Source: an uncultured Pseudomonadales bacterium (GTDB taxonomy: Bacteria > Pseudomonadota > Gammaproteobacteria > Pseudomonadales > Azotimanducaceae). Taken from it: a stretch of DNA of 64,000 nt. Both the position numbers and the translations under genes were made by a program. Every line of letters begins with the position of its first letter. Position 1 is the first letter of the stretch. Location: assembly GCA_937775265.1 (NCBI GenBank), contig CALKBV010000007.1, forward strand, positions 62,001 through 126,000. Direction: 5' to 3'. Below, piece after piece: positions 1 to 8,450 of this stretch. The notes under the pieces are model-generated. The model did no database searches, was not told the DNA's origin, and worked only from the letters and a program-made list of their open reading frames with translations.

Positions 1-478
1 CACCGACATAGGGAAGCGCGCCGTCATGCACCGCAACCAGGCCACCCAGAAGTTCTTTCATTGTTTCCGAGAGCATTTCATAGGCCAGGTACATGTCGGC
101 ATACATCGTATCGCCGCCCCCATAATCGGGGACCTGCTTCATGTAGAGCATGGAACCCATAGGCGGATACTCATCGCAGGTAACATCTGTGTGCCAGCCA
201 TTACCGGCGGTATAAGCGGAATCTTTTGTGGTCTTCACCACTAACATTTCAGGATCGCCAGTTCCTTCATAGTTCATCGGGTGGGTATGCAGCTTGCCGA
301 ACCTGCGTGCAAAATCCTTGTGCTGATCTCTGGTCAGTTGCTGATCGCGAAAAACCAGCACCCCCCAATCAAGAAACGCTTGGTGAATACCAGCGAAGGC
401 TTCGTTACCAAGAGGCTTGGATAAATCTACATCTCTGATTTCTGCCCCAATATGAGGGGTAATAGGCGTCACATTCAT
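1..478 (-). CDS. TauD/TfdA-family 2-oxoglutarate dioxygenase, 3' end cut by window edge
   Basis: Reading from an ATG at 478 towards position 1 gives 159 codons with no stop. The N-terminus has the family pattern (PHIGAEIRDVDLSKPL), then a region ending in GKLHTHP, and the Fe(II)-binding HxD motif in GWHTDVT (H96, D98). These enzymes use Fe(II), 2-oxoglutarate and O2 to hydroxylate small acids, sulfonates or phenoxy compounds; the substrate cannot be told from this half. The distal metal histidine and the 2-oxoglutarate-binding arginine lie outside the window. It sits 27 bp downstream of the DUF523-DUF1722 gene on the same strand and may share its transcript. Family assignment is secure, specificity unknown. 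Confidence 0.9.
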   Translation of the reverse strand, partial: MNVTPITPHIGAEIRDVDLSKPLGNEAFAGIHQAFLDWGVLVFRDQQLTRDQHKDFARRFGKLHTHPMNYEGTGDPEMLVVKTTKDSAYTAGNGWHTDVTCDEYPPMGSMLYMKQVPDYGGGDTMYADMYLAYEMLSETMKELLGGLVAVHDGALPYVG

Positions 479-504
479 AACAACACCCTGACATACTTCG
501 CGCC

Positions 505-1461
505 CTAAAGCATGTTTCTCAGCATTAACTCTGGCGGATGGGGTTCCAGGTATGTTTGGCCATCGATATAGGCGCTCGGATGGCGTTTTCTAAAGTAATT
601 AACTAGCGTTATCGGCACGATCACCGGAACAAGGCCTTCACGGTGCGCATCGATTAGACGCAGAAGCTCAGCCTTGTCCTCTGCTGCCAGCGATTCCTTG
701 AAAAAACCCATGATATGCATCAGCACATTGGCGTGTTTTTTTGGCGTAGTCAGGACTTTCATGGCACGCATCAACAGCGAAATATATTCCATACAGCGGG
801 CTTCAATGTCGCTGGTACTCACCCCCGCCACTATCCTGCCAAGCTCCCGGTAAGCTGGCTCGTCATGAGCAAGTATCGCGAATTTCTGAACTGTATGGAA
901 TTTCACCAAAGCATTGCTATCGACACCACCTTCCATCAACTGCAGCCAGCGGTGATAGAGAAATACTCGTTCCAGAAAATTTTCGCGCAACCTCGTATCG
1001 TTCAACCTGCCTTCTTCTTCTATAGGCAAGTTGGGATGCGCGCTCATTATTTCGTTGGCGTAGATGCCAACGCCGGTCCTGTCAGGTGGACCGTCATTGT
1101 TCTGATAGACCTTTACCCTGGCCATTCCACAGCTGGGGGAATCTTTCTTGAGAATATATCCGGACACCTCATGCAGCGCTGGCGCCGTTTTTCTACCATA
1201 GGCACTGAGCGCTTCTGTGTAACGAATTGATCGGTCTGCGTTACTTACGGCTTCTGTGGTGTCATTTTCGCCTTTAATCAGACGAATCGTCGGGCGAGGA
1301 ATCCCAAGACCAATGGCAACTTCAGGGCACAGAGGCACAAAATCAAAATAAGTGGCAAGTGATTCAGTCGCATACCGGAAGTGCTTGTGTCCACCGTCAA
1401 ACCGGACTTCCTGCCCGACTAGGCAACTGGATATCGCTATTTTTGGTTTAGCTTCCATCAA
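505..1461 (-). CDS. DUF523 (TudS-type) - DUF1722 fusion protein, candidate tRNA 4-thiouridine desulfidase (RudS-like)
   Basis: 318 residues. The N-terminal half is DUF523: SSCLVG (C13), PLCPE (C45, E47) and SPSCGM (C111) give the three cysteines that hold a [4Fe-4S] cluster in thiouracil desulfidase TudS. The C-terminal half (from about residue 160: RLRENFLERVF, VKFHTVQKF, HANVLMHIMGFFK) is DUF1722. Fusions of these two domains have been described as RudS, which removes sulfur from s4U in tRNA; I infer this role from the domain order only. The start overlaps the phosphatase gene by 14 bp, so the two are probably co-translated. An alternative start is M2 (1458). Confidence 0.85.
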   Translation of the reverse strand: MMEAKPKIAISSCLVGQEVRFDGGHKHFRYATESLATYFDFVPLCPEVAIGLGIPRPTIRLIKGENDTTEAVSNADRSIRYTEALSAYGRKTAPALHEVSGYILKKDSPSCGMARVKVYQNNDGPPDRTGVGIYANEIMSAHPNLPIEEEGRLNDTRLRENFLERVFLYHRWLQLMEGGVDSNALVKFHTVQKFAILAHDEPAYRELGRIVAGVSTSDIEARCMEYISLLMRAMKVLTTPKKHANVLMHIMGFFKESLAAEDKAELLRLIDAHREGLVPVIVPITLVNYFRKRHPSAYIDGQTYLEPHPPELMLRNML

Positions 1462-3064
1462 CGTTTCCTAAATCAAGGGCCCGACCATCCAGGTTCACGG
1501 GCAAATCAAGACCAAGCTCTTCCCCAAGCGTTGGCGCGATATCGATACTATGGACCGCTTCGACTATCACCCCCGGCTCCACTCCCACCCCGTAGAAAAT
1601 GACAGGCACCCGCCGATCATAATCATAGACACTCCCATGACTCGTCCCCTCTGCAAAATAGATGAGACATGTTTCACTCAGTTGAATAAAGAAATGAGGC
1701 GATTTGCCAGGAACAAAAGAATTACGATACAAGCGGCTAACCGGATCATTAGAAGCCTCTAGTTCCGCCGGCGTCCAAACCGCTTCAATGTAAGCCTGTT
1801 CTTCGAGGTAGCGCTCCATTGCGGCAACTACCTGCTCCACAGTTGTACCCAGCTGCTGTGCATAGGTGGCACTCACCGTACCGCCGGCACCTGAAAAACC
1901 GACCAAGTCTCTTGGGTCACCAAAAGGGGCAGTAAAATCGACATACAATCGCCAGTAGAGTTGCAGTATGGCTTTCTCAATAGAAATTCGACCATCATCG
2001 ACCGGACAATGCATCTCACCGGTTTCTACCAACCATTCAGGTAACGGCAAAACCCCATGGTCGGAAGACAGGGCAAAAACATAGTCCTCCCCTAGACGCT
2101 CATCAAGAAACGCTAGTAATTCACCTATCGTCGTATCTATACGGGCCAGCGTATCTTCTGATTCACCGCTGTAAGGGCCATAGCGATGGCCAACGACATC
2201 CAAAGACGAATAGGATATCGCCAGCAAATCAGTCACCCCTTGCTGGCCAAGCCTCTCTTCATCGACCACCCGTTTCGCCAACTCAGTCGTCGCCAGGTCC
2301 AGAAACGGAGACGCGTAAAAACGCGCTGCGCGTTCCCCCAGTTCACCTGTATTCACCGGATGTCCGGAATGCCGAAGGTCCTCCCCGGATTCGCCGGCAT
2401 AATCGTCGACCCTGAGTGAGCCAGCCTTATGTTCCCATGTCTTTGGGTAACGCGCGGCAAACCCGTCGACAAAAAAATTATCCCCATTGAATGCTTGCAC
2501 ATAATCAGGCAGCGGACCGTAGTATCCCGAGCTGGTGAATTTTGCCACGCTCCTTTCATACCAATATACCCCGTCCGGAGTTTTACCGGCCATTGTGATC
2601 GCCGACCTGTCCTTCCCCCCGACAGAAAAAACTCTTGATACGGGTGAGTTCGCTTTAAGCCAGTCACCCAGCGCGGTGGCGGTCATTGAATTGGGCGACC
2701 GATTGAGTTCTGTACCAAACACCCGATGGGCATCATCAAGGTCATCGACACAGTAACGCTGTTGCCCAGTGACATGATCGATATAACTGTTGCCAGGGAT
2801 TCCGGCCTTCCCAGGATTGACGCCGGTCGAGATTGCGACATGACCGGGACAGGTATTCGTTAAGCCATGATCCAGTCTGGCATTGGTGTATACGCGGCCT
2901 TGGCGCATCAGGCGACCAAGTCCTCCCTTCATATCTGCGCTGAGCCGGCCGGGGCTGAGTTGGTCAACCGAGACCAACAACACCAGTTTCGGTGAACCAA
3001 TTGCACTTGGGCTGTGTGCAAGCAACAACAGTGTAGCAACAATAGCGCAGCAACGACAGGGCAA
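1448..3064 (-). CDS. Secreted PafA-like alkaline phosphatase-superfamily enzyme
   Basis: 538 residues with a cleavable signal (hydrophobic run ending SPSAIGS). The phosphodiesterase/alkaline phosphatase fold is shown by LVSVDQ, the nucleophile region TNTCPGH (T71), DVVGHRYGP and SSDHG. N92 (GIPGNSY) and the K151/R153 pair in GGKDRSA match the spacing of the N100, K162 and R164 set of Elizabethkingia PafA, where these residues favour phosphate monoesters. It is therefore probably a periplasmic phosphomonoesterase that scavenges phosphate; a diesterase cannot be excluded. It leads a minus-strand run with the DUF523-DUF1722 gene, which it overlaps. Confidence 0.88.
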   Translation of the reverse strand: MPCRCCAIVATLLLLAHSPSAIGSPKLVLLVSVDQLSPGRLSADMKGGLGRLMRQGRVYTNARLDHGLTNTCPGHVAISTGVNPGKAGIPGNSYIDHVTGQQRYCVDDLDDAHRVFGTELNRSPNSMTATALGDWLKANSPVSRVFSVGGKDRSAITMAGKTPDGVYWYERSVAKFTSSGYYGPLPDYVQAFNGDNFFVDGFAARYPKTWEHKAGSLRVDDYAGESGEDLRHSGHPVNTGELGERAARFYASPFLDLATTELAKRVVDEERLGQQGVTDLLAISYSSLDVVGHRYGPYSGESEDTLARIDTTIGELLAFLDERLGEDYVFALSSDHGVLPLPEWLVETGEMHCPVDDGRISIEKAILQLYWRLYVDFTAPFGDPRDLVGFSGAGGTVSATYAQQLGTTVEQVVAAMERYLEEQAYIEAVWTPAELEASNDPVSRLYRNSFVPGKSPHFFIQLSETCLIYFAEGTSHGSVYDYDRRVPVIFYGVGVEPGVIVEAVHSIDIAPTLGEELGLDLPVNLDGRALDLGNVDGS

Positions 3065-3155
3065 AAATAACGAAGGGTCTAAAAAAGAGGAACATAGTCA
3101 AAGATCATAATTGCTGGCAGGGCTTCATGTAAGAACAACCTATTTCAATCAACAC

Positions 3156-3812
3156 TCAATCGAACAACACACTATCAGGCACTGCTTTTTCAGTCACCAT
3201 ACGGTCAATGGAAAGAATGACAATGGGTGTTACCGGCACATCATCATATTCACCAACGGTACTGGTCTCGGTGATTTCGATCATGTCCATCACATCCATT
3301 CCAGAGGTGACTTTCCCAAACACGGCATAACCGAATGACTTACAGGTAGTGGGCTTATAACTGCCTCGCGCCCGGGCTGCTGCGACGGTTGCTTCGTCTT
3401 TGCGGGTGCAGCTTTTTCTACCATGATTCAGACGCTTATTGGCGACCACATTAATAAAAAACTGGCGGCTGGCAGAATCAATCTCGTTCATCCTGGCCAT
3501 GGCAATGGTCCCTCGAACGTTCGAAAGGCCATTGTCAGCTTCATTGATGATCATTTCGCTCTCCTCGGCTTCCGCCATGTCCAGGTAATAGCCACCCCCC
3601 TGAACCATGAAACCCGGTATCACCCGATGGAATATTGTGTCTTTGTAAGCACCCGAGTCTACAAGGCCAAGAAAATGGGCAACGGTGACCGGCGCTTTTT
3701 CCTCATCCAGCTCGATCATTATCTCACCCAGACTGGTACTGATCAGGACTTCTTCAGCTGGCGCTGAAATGGCGCAGCCCGAACAAAAAAATGCGATGAG
3801 CAGCCTCTTCAT
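3156..3812 (-). CDS. Periplasmic cyclophilin-type peptidyl-prolyl isomerase
   Basis: Starting at the ATG at 3812 gives a 218-residue protein with an export signal (MKRLLIAFFCSGCAISAPA). An in-frame GTG at 3881 would put 23 charged residues before the signal, so I prefer 3812. Cyclophilin motifs are clear: GEIMIELDEEKAPVTVAHF, FHRVIPGFMVQGG, ASRQFFINV and GYAVFGKV. Family members catalyse cis-trans isomerisation of X-Pro bonds and help fold exported proteins. A second, lipoprotein cyclophilin lies at 36442-37152. Downstream on the same strand, 91 bp away, is the PafA-like phosphatase. Confidence 0.9.
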   Translation of the reverse strand: MKRLLIAFFCSGCAISAPAEEVLISTSLGEIMIELDEEKAPVTVAHFLGLVDSGAYKDTIFHRVIPGFMVQGGGYYLDMAEAEESEMIINEADNGLSNVRGTIAMARMNEIDSASRQFFINVVANKRLNHGRKSCTRKDEATVAAARARGSYKPTTCKSFGYAVFGKVTSGMDVMDMIEITETSTVGEYDDVPVTPIVILSIDRMVTEKAVPDSVLFD

Positions 3813-3966
3813 ATTAAATGCACTGACTTTTCGACCAGACCGTAAATTCACCGGCATTGTAAAACTTCCCTTGTTCGGCACATTTTTCGTACTTTAATTG
3901 ATTTACGGAGACATCAAAAAAGCGGCTCAAGATCTTGCTGCCTCTCGGACAGTTGACCCTAGAGGC

Positions 3967-3987
3967 ATTCTACATTCTACATTCTAC
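3967..3987. repeat. Three-copy 7-bp tandem repeat (ATTCTAC)
   Basis: Three exact copies of ATTCTAC in the gap between the cyclophilin gene and the MarC remnant, followed by a degenerate fourth. A simple slippage-prone tract with no visible coding or regulatory role. Confidence 0.7.
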
Positions 3988-4136
3988 ATTTCACGTCCAA
4001 CAGCCAACACGCTACACCCTACTGCCGACTTCAGGATCGCTGGTCTCTATAAACACAGCAATCCGGTTTTCTCACAGCGCCGCGGCTTCTCCTCTGATCA
4101 AGCCAAAACCCCTTACGAGTATAAAATCGATCAAAG

Positions 4137-4238
4137 GTGACATTTTCAAGCATTGAGCGATTAATGGGCATGCTACTGGTGATGATGGCTGTACAGATGA
4201 TGCTTAATGCCTACCAACCTCTGAACTTACCAGCCTGA
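4137..4238 (+). pseudogene. C-terminal remnant of a MarC-family membrane protein
   Basis: An open stretch from 4137 encodes ERLMGMLLVMMAVQMMLNAY and then a stop after about 33 residues. This matches the last transmembrane helix of MarC/YhgN proteins (R-x-M-G-x-L-L-x-x-x-A-V-Q). Nothing resembling the first 170 residues lies upstream, so only the tail survives. The remaining non-coding DNA between 3813 and 4330 shows nothing else recognisable. Confidence 0.5.
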
Positions 4239-4330
4239 ATTTACCAGCATGAGCTAACCCGGACACCCGAAACGCTGGCTTTAACCAGCAGGCTTAAGCA
4301 TCATGTAACTTTCTCTAAAAGGTAAAAGAC

Positions 4331-5048
4331 ATGGGTTCGATGGATAACCAAAATGTAGTCGTCATCGGAGGTACTTCAGGAATCGGCCTTGCCACCGCAG
4401 TCATCGCTGCAAGCAAAGGAGCCAATGTCTGGGCTGTCAGCCGATCAGAAGACAAGGTTAAGACGTGTTCCGATTCTTATCCCGAAATCACCTTCAGTTC
4501 ACTGGACACCCACAATGTGGAAGGGTTGAAATCACTCTTTGAATCGGTAGGAGCAATCGACCACATTGTCGCAGCAGCCACGGGCGCAGAAAGGACAATG
4601 GCACCGTTCATGGACCAAACCGACGAACAGTTTCGCGCCGCGTTCGGCAAGTTCTGGGGTTACACCCATGTTGCCCGTCAGGGTATTCCTCATTTAAACG
4701 AAACCGGGTCACTCACTTTTATCAGCGGAACTCCTGCCAGAAAATGTAACCCTGGAATGTCTTCCGTATCCTGCACCGGCAACGCAGTCGAAGGGTTAAC
4801 CCGGGCTTTGGCCCTGGAGGTGGCACCAAAGCGTGTAAATGCTGTCGCGCCCGGCCTTATCAGTACAGGAATGTTCGATAGCCTGGGTGACAAAAAAAAT
4901 GCTGCACTGGCAAATATGGGTAAAAACATTCCGCTTGGGGCGTGTCGGTGAAGCTGACGAGGTCGCGAAGGCGATCGTCATGATCATGGAAAACAGTTAC
5001 ATAACAGGCACTACCATCGATGTCGACGGTGGCGTGTTATTACCTTGA
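4331..5048 (+). pseudogene. SDR-family oxidoreductase broken by a one-base frameshift
   Basis: The first frame begins MGSMDNQ and has the Rossmann motif GGTSGIGLA, then runs to TGA at about 4951. The missing C-terminus (RVGEADEVAKAI, then TIDVDGGVLLP) continues in the +1 frame to 5048. The switch falls at a run of four G (4937-4940): three G would restore NIPLGRVGEADE. The usual Tyr-xxx-Lys pair is absent; the aligned stretch reads SSVSCTGNAVEGL, as in some atypical SDRs that keep an Asn near this place. A start ATG follows AAAAGG. The frameshift could be a sequencing indel or real inactivation. The last 31 bases of the gene lie inside the 43-bp direct repeat. Confidence 0.75.
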
Positions 5049-5060
5049 CAGCCTAGCCAT
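5018..5060. repeat. 43-bp direct repeat, left copy
   Basis: Exactly repeated at 6791-6833. This copy covers the last codons and stop of the frameshifted SDR and 12 bases beyond. The two copies bracket about 1.73 kb that holds the NSS symporter gene. Confidence 0.9.
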
Positions 5061-5152
5061 CAATGGACTCCAGCAGATTCGGCCCTTCGTCACGCATGTG
5101 GGTGATGAGGAATTATAACAGGGCTTTTCGAGCGAAAGTCTGAGTATGAATA

Positions 5153-5332
5153 TCAACCGCAGCCTGCTGGCGCCGGGTTCGCGCACTGGGAGATAAATGC
5201 CTGATTACCGGCTACGCGGCGATACTCGATAGAACCAAAGTCAACCTCAATCTCTGCGCCTTCGTGCATATCACCCTGGCAAGGCACTTCAATGATTTTG
5301 GCGAGATACTTCTTACCCTCGTAGTAAATACG
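5153..5332 (-). pseudogene. Small open fragment, probable gene relic
   Basis: Minus-strand open stretch of about 59 codons. Part reads HEGAEIEVDFGSIEYRR, ending NPAPAGCG and a stop. It has no good start (an in-frame stop lies just upstream; the only ATG would leave 36 residues). Codon use looks coding, but I do not recognise the family. It is most easily explained as the tail of a lost gene between the repeat copy and the symporter. Confidence 0.3.
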
Positions 5333-5373
5333 CTATCGAGGAAAGCGGTTCGATAACCCTGCAATAACGCCCC

Positions 5374-6726
5374 TCAGCCAATCAGGGACTGGGCAAGTAT
5401 TGCCAGGATAATCAGCGGGCACAGGAATTTCACATACCAGGGCCAGATCTTCCAGAACAGGCCCTGCTCTACTTCTGGATAGCCTTTACGCAACTCTTCA
5501 AGAATCGAGTGGCGACTCCACACCCAGCCGGCGTAGACACAGAACATGAAGCCCAGCAAGGGTTGGCTGTAGCGTGTAGTAAAGGCGATAACGAAACCAA
5601 AGAGATTGTCGAAGTTCAGCAGGATAAGCGTACTGACAATGGCGATGGCTCCACCGATTGCGCGCGCTGCAGTTTTCCGCGAGAAGCCGTGTTCCTCAAT
5701 GGTATAGGCCACCGGCACCTCCAGCATGGAGATGGAAGAGGTCAGTGCGGCGATGCTCATCAGAAAGAAGAAGGTGAAGCTGACTACCTTACCGACAAGC
5801 CCCATGGTCGCAAACAGTTCGGGCAAAACGGTGAAAATCAGGGTGTCCTCTGAGATCAGGGCGCCTGCCTCAGTGAATATTTGTACGCCGTTATGAAGGG
5901 CCACATACATGGCTGGCAGCACCAGGACGCCTGCGAGTACCGCAATAGAGATATCGACAACGGTCACCAGACCACCCAGCACGGGCAGATTCTCCTTGTC
6001 ACTGATATAGGAGCCATAAATCAACATGGTACCGACTCCCAGCGACAATGAGAAAAAGGCAGAGCCAAGGGCAGCGATGATTAACTTTGGTGACAGGGCG
6101 CGCTCGAAATCGGGCAACAGATAGACTTTCAGGCCTTCCATTGCACCGTCCAGAGTCAGGACATAGAGGACCAGAAGTACTAACAACACCAGCAGGGCAG
6201 GCATTAGTCGCGCCGACCAGCGCTCGATGCCTTGCTTCACTCCAGCGGTAATGATGGTAATGGTTAGTCCGCTAAAGAGCAGCATGAAGAGCATATTGCG
6301 GGGCAGGCTGAAGGAGGTGAGCCACCTGCTAAGGGACTCCATGCCCGCCAGAGAAGCGAGGGAGGACAAGCAGAATGCGATCATCCAGCTTGCCACGATA
6401 GCGTAGAAACTGAGAATCAAGCTAGCGACGATAAAGCCAAACACACCGGTAGATACACCGATACGCTTAAGCAGAGTGTTGGGCGAGATCAATCGCAGAG
6501 CACTTACTGCATTGGCGTGGGCGTGCCGGCCAATAATCAGTTCCGCCATCAGGGCGGGGTAGGCGAGAGTAAATGTCAGGAATAGGTACACCAGCAGGAA
6601 GGCCGCGCCGCCGTTGCTGGCAGCTTGTGTGGGAAAACCCCAGATATTGCCCAGACCTACAGCGCTGCCGGCGGCAGCCATTACAAACCCAAAACGGGAG
6701 GAAAACTCACCTCGTGAAGATGCCAT
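5374..6726 (-). CDS. Sodium-dependent transporter of the NSS/SNF family
   Basis: 450 residues and about 11 membrane helices. The N-terminus carries the NSS signature: SRFGFVMAAAGSAVGLGNIWGFP (helix 1, with the unwound GSAVGLGN sodium/substrate site), and later AFFSLSLGVGTMLIYGSY (helix 6). Bacterial NSS proteins import amino acids or similar amines with Na+. The absence of helix 12 is common in bacterial members. The substrate is not predictable. The gene is alone on its strand and is bracketed by the 43-bp direct repeats, which suggests it was placed between the SDR and the selenoprotein gene. Confidence 0.92.
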   Translation of the reverse strand: MASSRGEFSSRFGFVMAAAGSAVGLGNIWGFPTQAASNGGAAFLLVYLFLTFTLAYPALMAELIIGRHAHANAVSALRLISPNTLLKRIGVSTGVFGFIVASLILSFYAIVASWMIAFCLSSLASLAGMESLSRWLTSFSLPRNMLFMLLFSGLTITIITAGVKQGIERWSARLMPALLVLLVLLVLYVLTLDGAMEGLKVYLLPDFERALSPKLIIAALGSAFFSLSLGVGTMLIYGSYISDKENLPVLGGLVTVVDISIAVLAGVLVLPAMYVALHNGVQIFTEAGALISEDTLIFTVLPELFATMGLVGKVVSFTFFFLMSIAALTSSISMLEVPVAYTIEEHGFSRKTAARAIGGAIAIVSTLILLNFDNLFGFVIAFTTRYSQPLLGFMFCVYAGWVWSRHSILEELRKGYPEVEQGLFWKIWPWYVKFLCPLIILAILAQSLIG

Positions 6727-6790
6727 GTATCACCTTGATCATTTTTTTAAACCTTTTCCAGCGCCTGCTCAAGGTCGTCAACACATACCA

Positions 6791-6833
6791 CGATGTCGAC
6801 GGTGGCGTGTTATTACCTTGACAGCCTAGCCAT
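6791..6833. repeat. 43-bp direct repeat, right copy
   Basis: Identical to 5018-5060. It again shows the SDR-tail reading frame (DVDGGVLLP) but without an SDR gene in front. Its right end includes the stop codon of the selenoprotein gene. The flanks just left of both copies also resemble each other with small indels (TACCA before the repeat). Confidence 0.9.
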
Positions 6834-7899
6834 AAAGCCTGGATTTGTGACTTTCAGAGTAATCGTCGATTCCGATTTGCTGACGCAGACTCGCTGTGAC
6901 TTCTTCGGTCCTGGTATCAAGAGGAATTCCCGTCGCGTTCGCCACTTTGGTAATGCCATTGAACCCACTGGCAATACCAATGGCATCGACAAATTTTTCA
7001 GCCCCAATGCTGCGGACGGCCTCTGCACGTATATGCGCAAGATCAATCGGATCTCCAGCAAACACCGCCTCTGCGATCGCAACCAGAAGACCTTCATCTT
7101 CAACGCCAACGTCATCATCACCCAGTACACCCGACAGGTTATAGGACTCTTCACTTATCTCGCCGCTTCGACGAAGCAACATGGTATGTGAAGTCGTTCA
7201 GTAAAAGCACTGGTTCAGCGAAGAGACTCGGGAAGCCAGCAGCTCGATCTGGGATCGCCCCAGGGTAATTTCATATTCAGTTAACGAGTACTGGGATCGC
7301 ATCACACTGAAAAAGTGCGAAATGGCACCTGGGACAAGACCCATCGCCCGAAAAATGTTCGGTGCAGTTGGAATTTCGAGATCGGTTTCTTCCTGCACGA
7401 GATCGAGCATTGGCACCCAGGCACCAGCATCAATCACCGCAGGATTACTTTCCCTGCCCGGTTCGCCACTTTTCGCAGCCGGTGGCTCGGCAGGCTCACA
7501 CCCCAGTGCAGCCCCAAAGCTGTCGACGATAATTGATGTCGCAACAAGCCCTACGATCTCGACATAGGTTTCCGGTGAAATACCGGCATCAGTAATCCCC
7601 TGATACCAGGACCGGGTCAAGCGGCCGGAGTCCGTGGTGATTCGGTGCACTACCTCGACAAGATCATTGGCAAGATCAGTCCGAGTCTCGTGACTACCCT
7701 TTACCGCATAGGGTGACAGGGCGTCCTTTCGCTCCAGGCACAAGCGGCATGAGGGCGCATGCCTGGCTTCAGCCAATATGGCCAATCGCGAATGACTATC
7801 GAGCCAGGTCCCTGGATCAGCAAATGTATCTATCGCCGCCTCATGAGCATCCCTGATCCTCTGGCGAACCGGTAAATCCTGACTGACATACATATTCAT
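6826..7899 (-). CDS. AhpD-like (alkylhydroperoxidase-related) selenoprotein; in-frame TGA at 7200-7198 read as Sec
   Basis: Conventional calling gives two ORFs, 7899-7198 and 7182-6826, but they share one frame and are separated by a single TGA. Reading it as selenocysteine gives 357 residues. The context is NQCFY-U-TTSH, i.e. C231-x-x-U234-x-x-x-H238, with E219 twelve residues before the Cys. This reproduces the catalytic Glu-Cys-Cys-His spacing of AhpD (E118, C130, C133, H137 in M. tuberculosis), with the second Cys replaced by Sec. The N-terminal half has another CxxC (C51, C54). A stem-loop follows the TGA. The start at 7899 has GAGG eight bases upstream. Expected role: thiol/selenol peroxidase or disulfide reductase. 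AhpD-like selenoproteins are known from marine metagenomes. Confidence 0.9.
7149..7193 (-). promoter_or_regulatory. Candidate bacterial SECIS element downstream of the Sec TGA
   Basis: On the minus strand, starting five bases after the TGA, CTTCAC (7193-7188) pairs with GTGAAG (7154-7149). Inside it, GTTGCTTC (7180-7173) pairs with GAAGCGGC (7169-7162), allowing two G-U pairs, around a GTC loop at 7172-7170. A stem with a GU-containing apical loop shortly after the TGA is what SelB recognises in bacterial selenoprotein mRNAs. The fold is drawn by eye. Confidence 0.65.
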
Positions 7900-8007
7900 T
7901 CTTGCATCCTCATCCGTTGATCCCCATTGTGACGCTCGATTCTTTGCATCTTGATCTGGTAGCCCGCATCATGAGGGAGATTACCTGAATATCCAGACTA
8001 GCTGCAA

Positions 8008-8214
8008 ATGCCAGAATTCCGCTGTGTATCACCAAAAGAATTTGATTCGATCATCGATGAACAGTTCTTCAGGGATGAGCATGAATTGCTCGAATCAAGG
8101 TTTTTCGATCGACAAGATCGAATTATCGCCAGGGTCGTCCGGTATCTGGATGAGGAAGGGGAACTGGTGCCTGAAGCTGACCTGATGCTGGCCGTTTACA
8201 CGGGAGAAGATTAA
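8008..8214 (+). CDS. Small acidic hypothetical protein
   Basis: 68 residues, no recognised family. It is soluble and acidic (SIIDEQFFRDEHELLE; ends AVYTGED), with no signal or membrane segment. Codon use resembles neighbouring genes and the reading frame fills the gap between the divergent selenoprotein promoter region and the 4.5S RNA gene, whose 3' end lies 3 bp beyond the stop. The ribosome site is weak. It is probably real, but its function is unknown. Confidence 0.5.
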   Translation: MPEFRCVSPKEFDSIIDEQFFRDEHELLESRFFDRQDRIIARVVRYLDEEGELVPEADLMLAVYTGED

Positions 8215-8217
8215 AGA

Positions 8218-8317
<100 letters not shown>

Positions 8318-8324
8318 AATATTC

Positions 8325-8353
8325 ATTATACGGATGCGGAGAAGAAAATCCTA
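8325..8353 (-). promoter_or_regulatory. Putative promoter of the 4.5S RNA gene
   Basis: Reading minus, a consensus -10 box TATAAT lies at 8330-8325, placing the start point near 8317, where the RNA's closing stem begins. The -35 region (TAGGAT at 8353-8348, 17-bp spacer) is weak. Confidence 0.55.
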
Positions 8354-8450
8354 CCGCGATGAAAGCGAATTTACCCCGTGACGTTCTGATATGATTTTCA
8401 GGCCCTTTCCCTGCCAACACTTCTGATTTATCGACCAATAGCTTGCCTGT

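Noticed and set aside
715..1230. 171-codon plus-strand ORF within the DUF523-DUF1722 gene
   Set aside because: Antisense shadow; the minus-strand frame has all the conserved cysteines.
3967..3987. Tandem ATTCTAC copies as a CRISPR-like array
   Set aside because: Only three adjacent 7-bp units with no spacers and no cas genes.
4931..4951. Stop in the SDR gene as a further Sec codon
   Set aside because: The continuation lies in another frame, so this is a frameshift; no redox motif surrounds the TGA.
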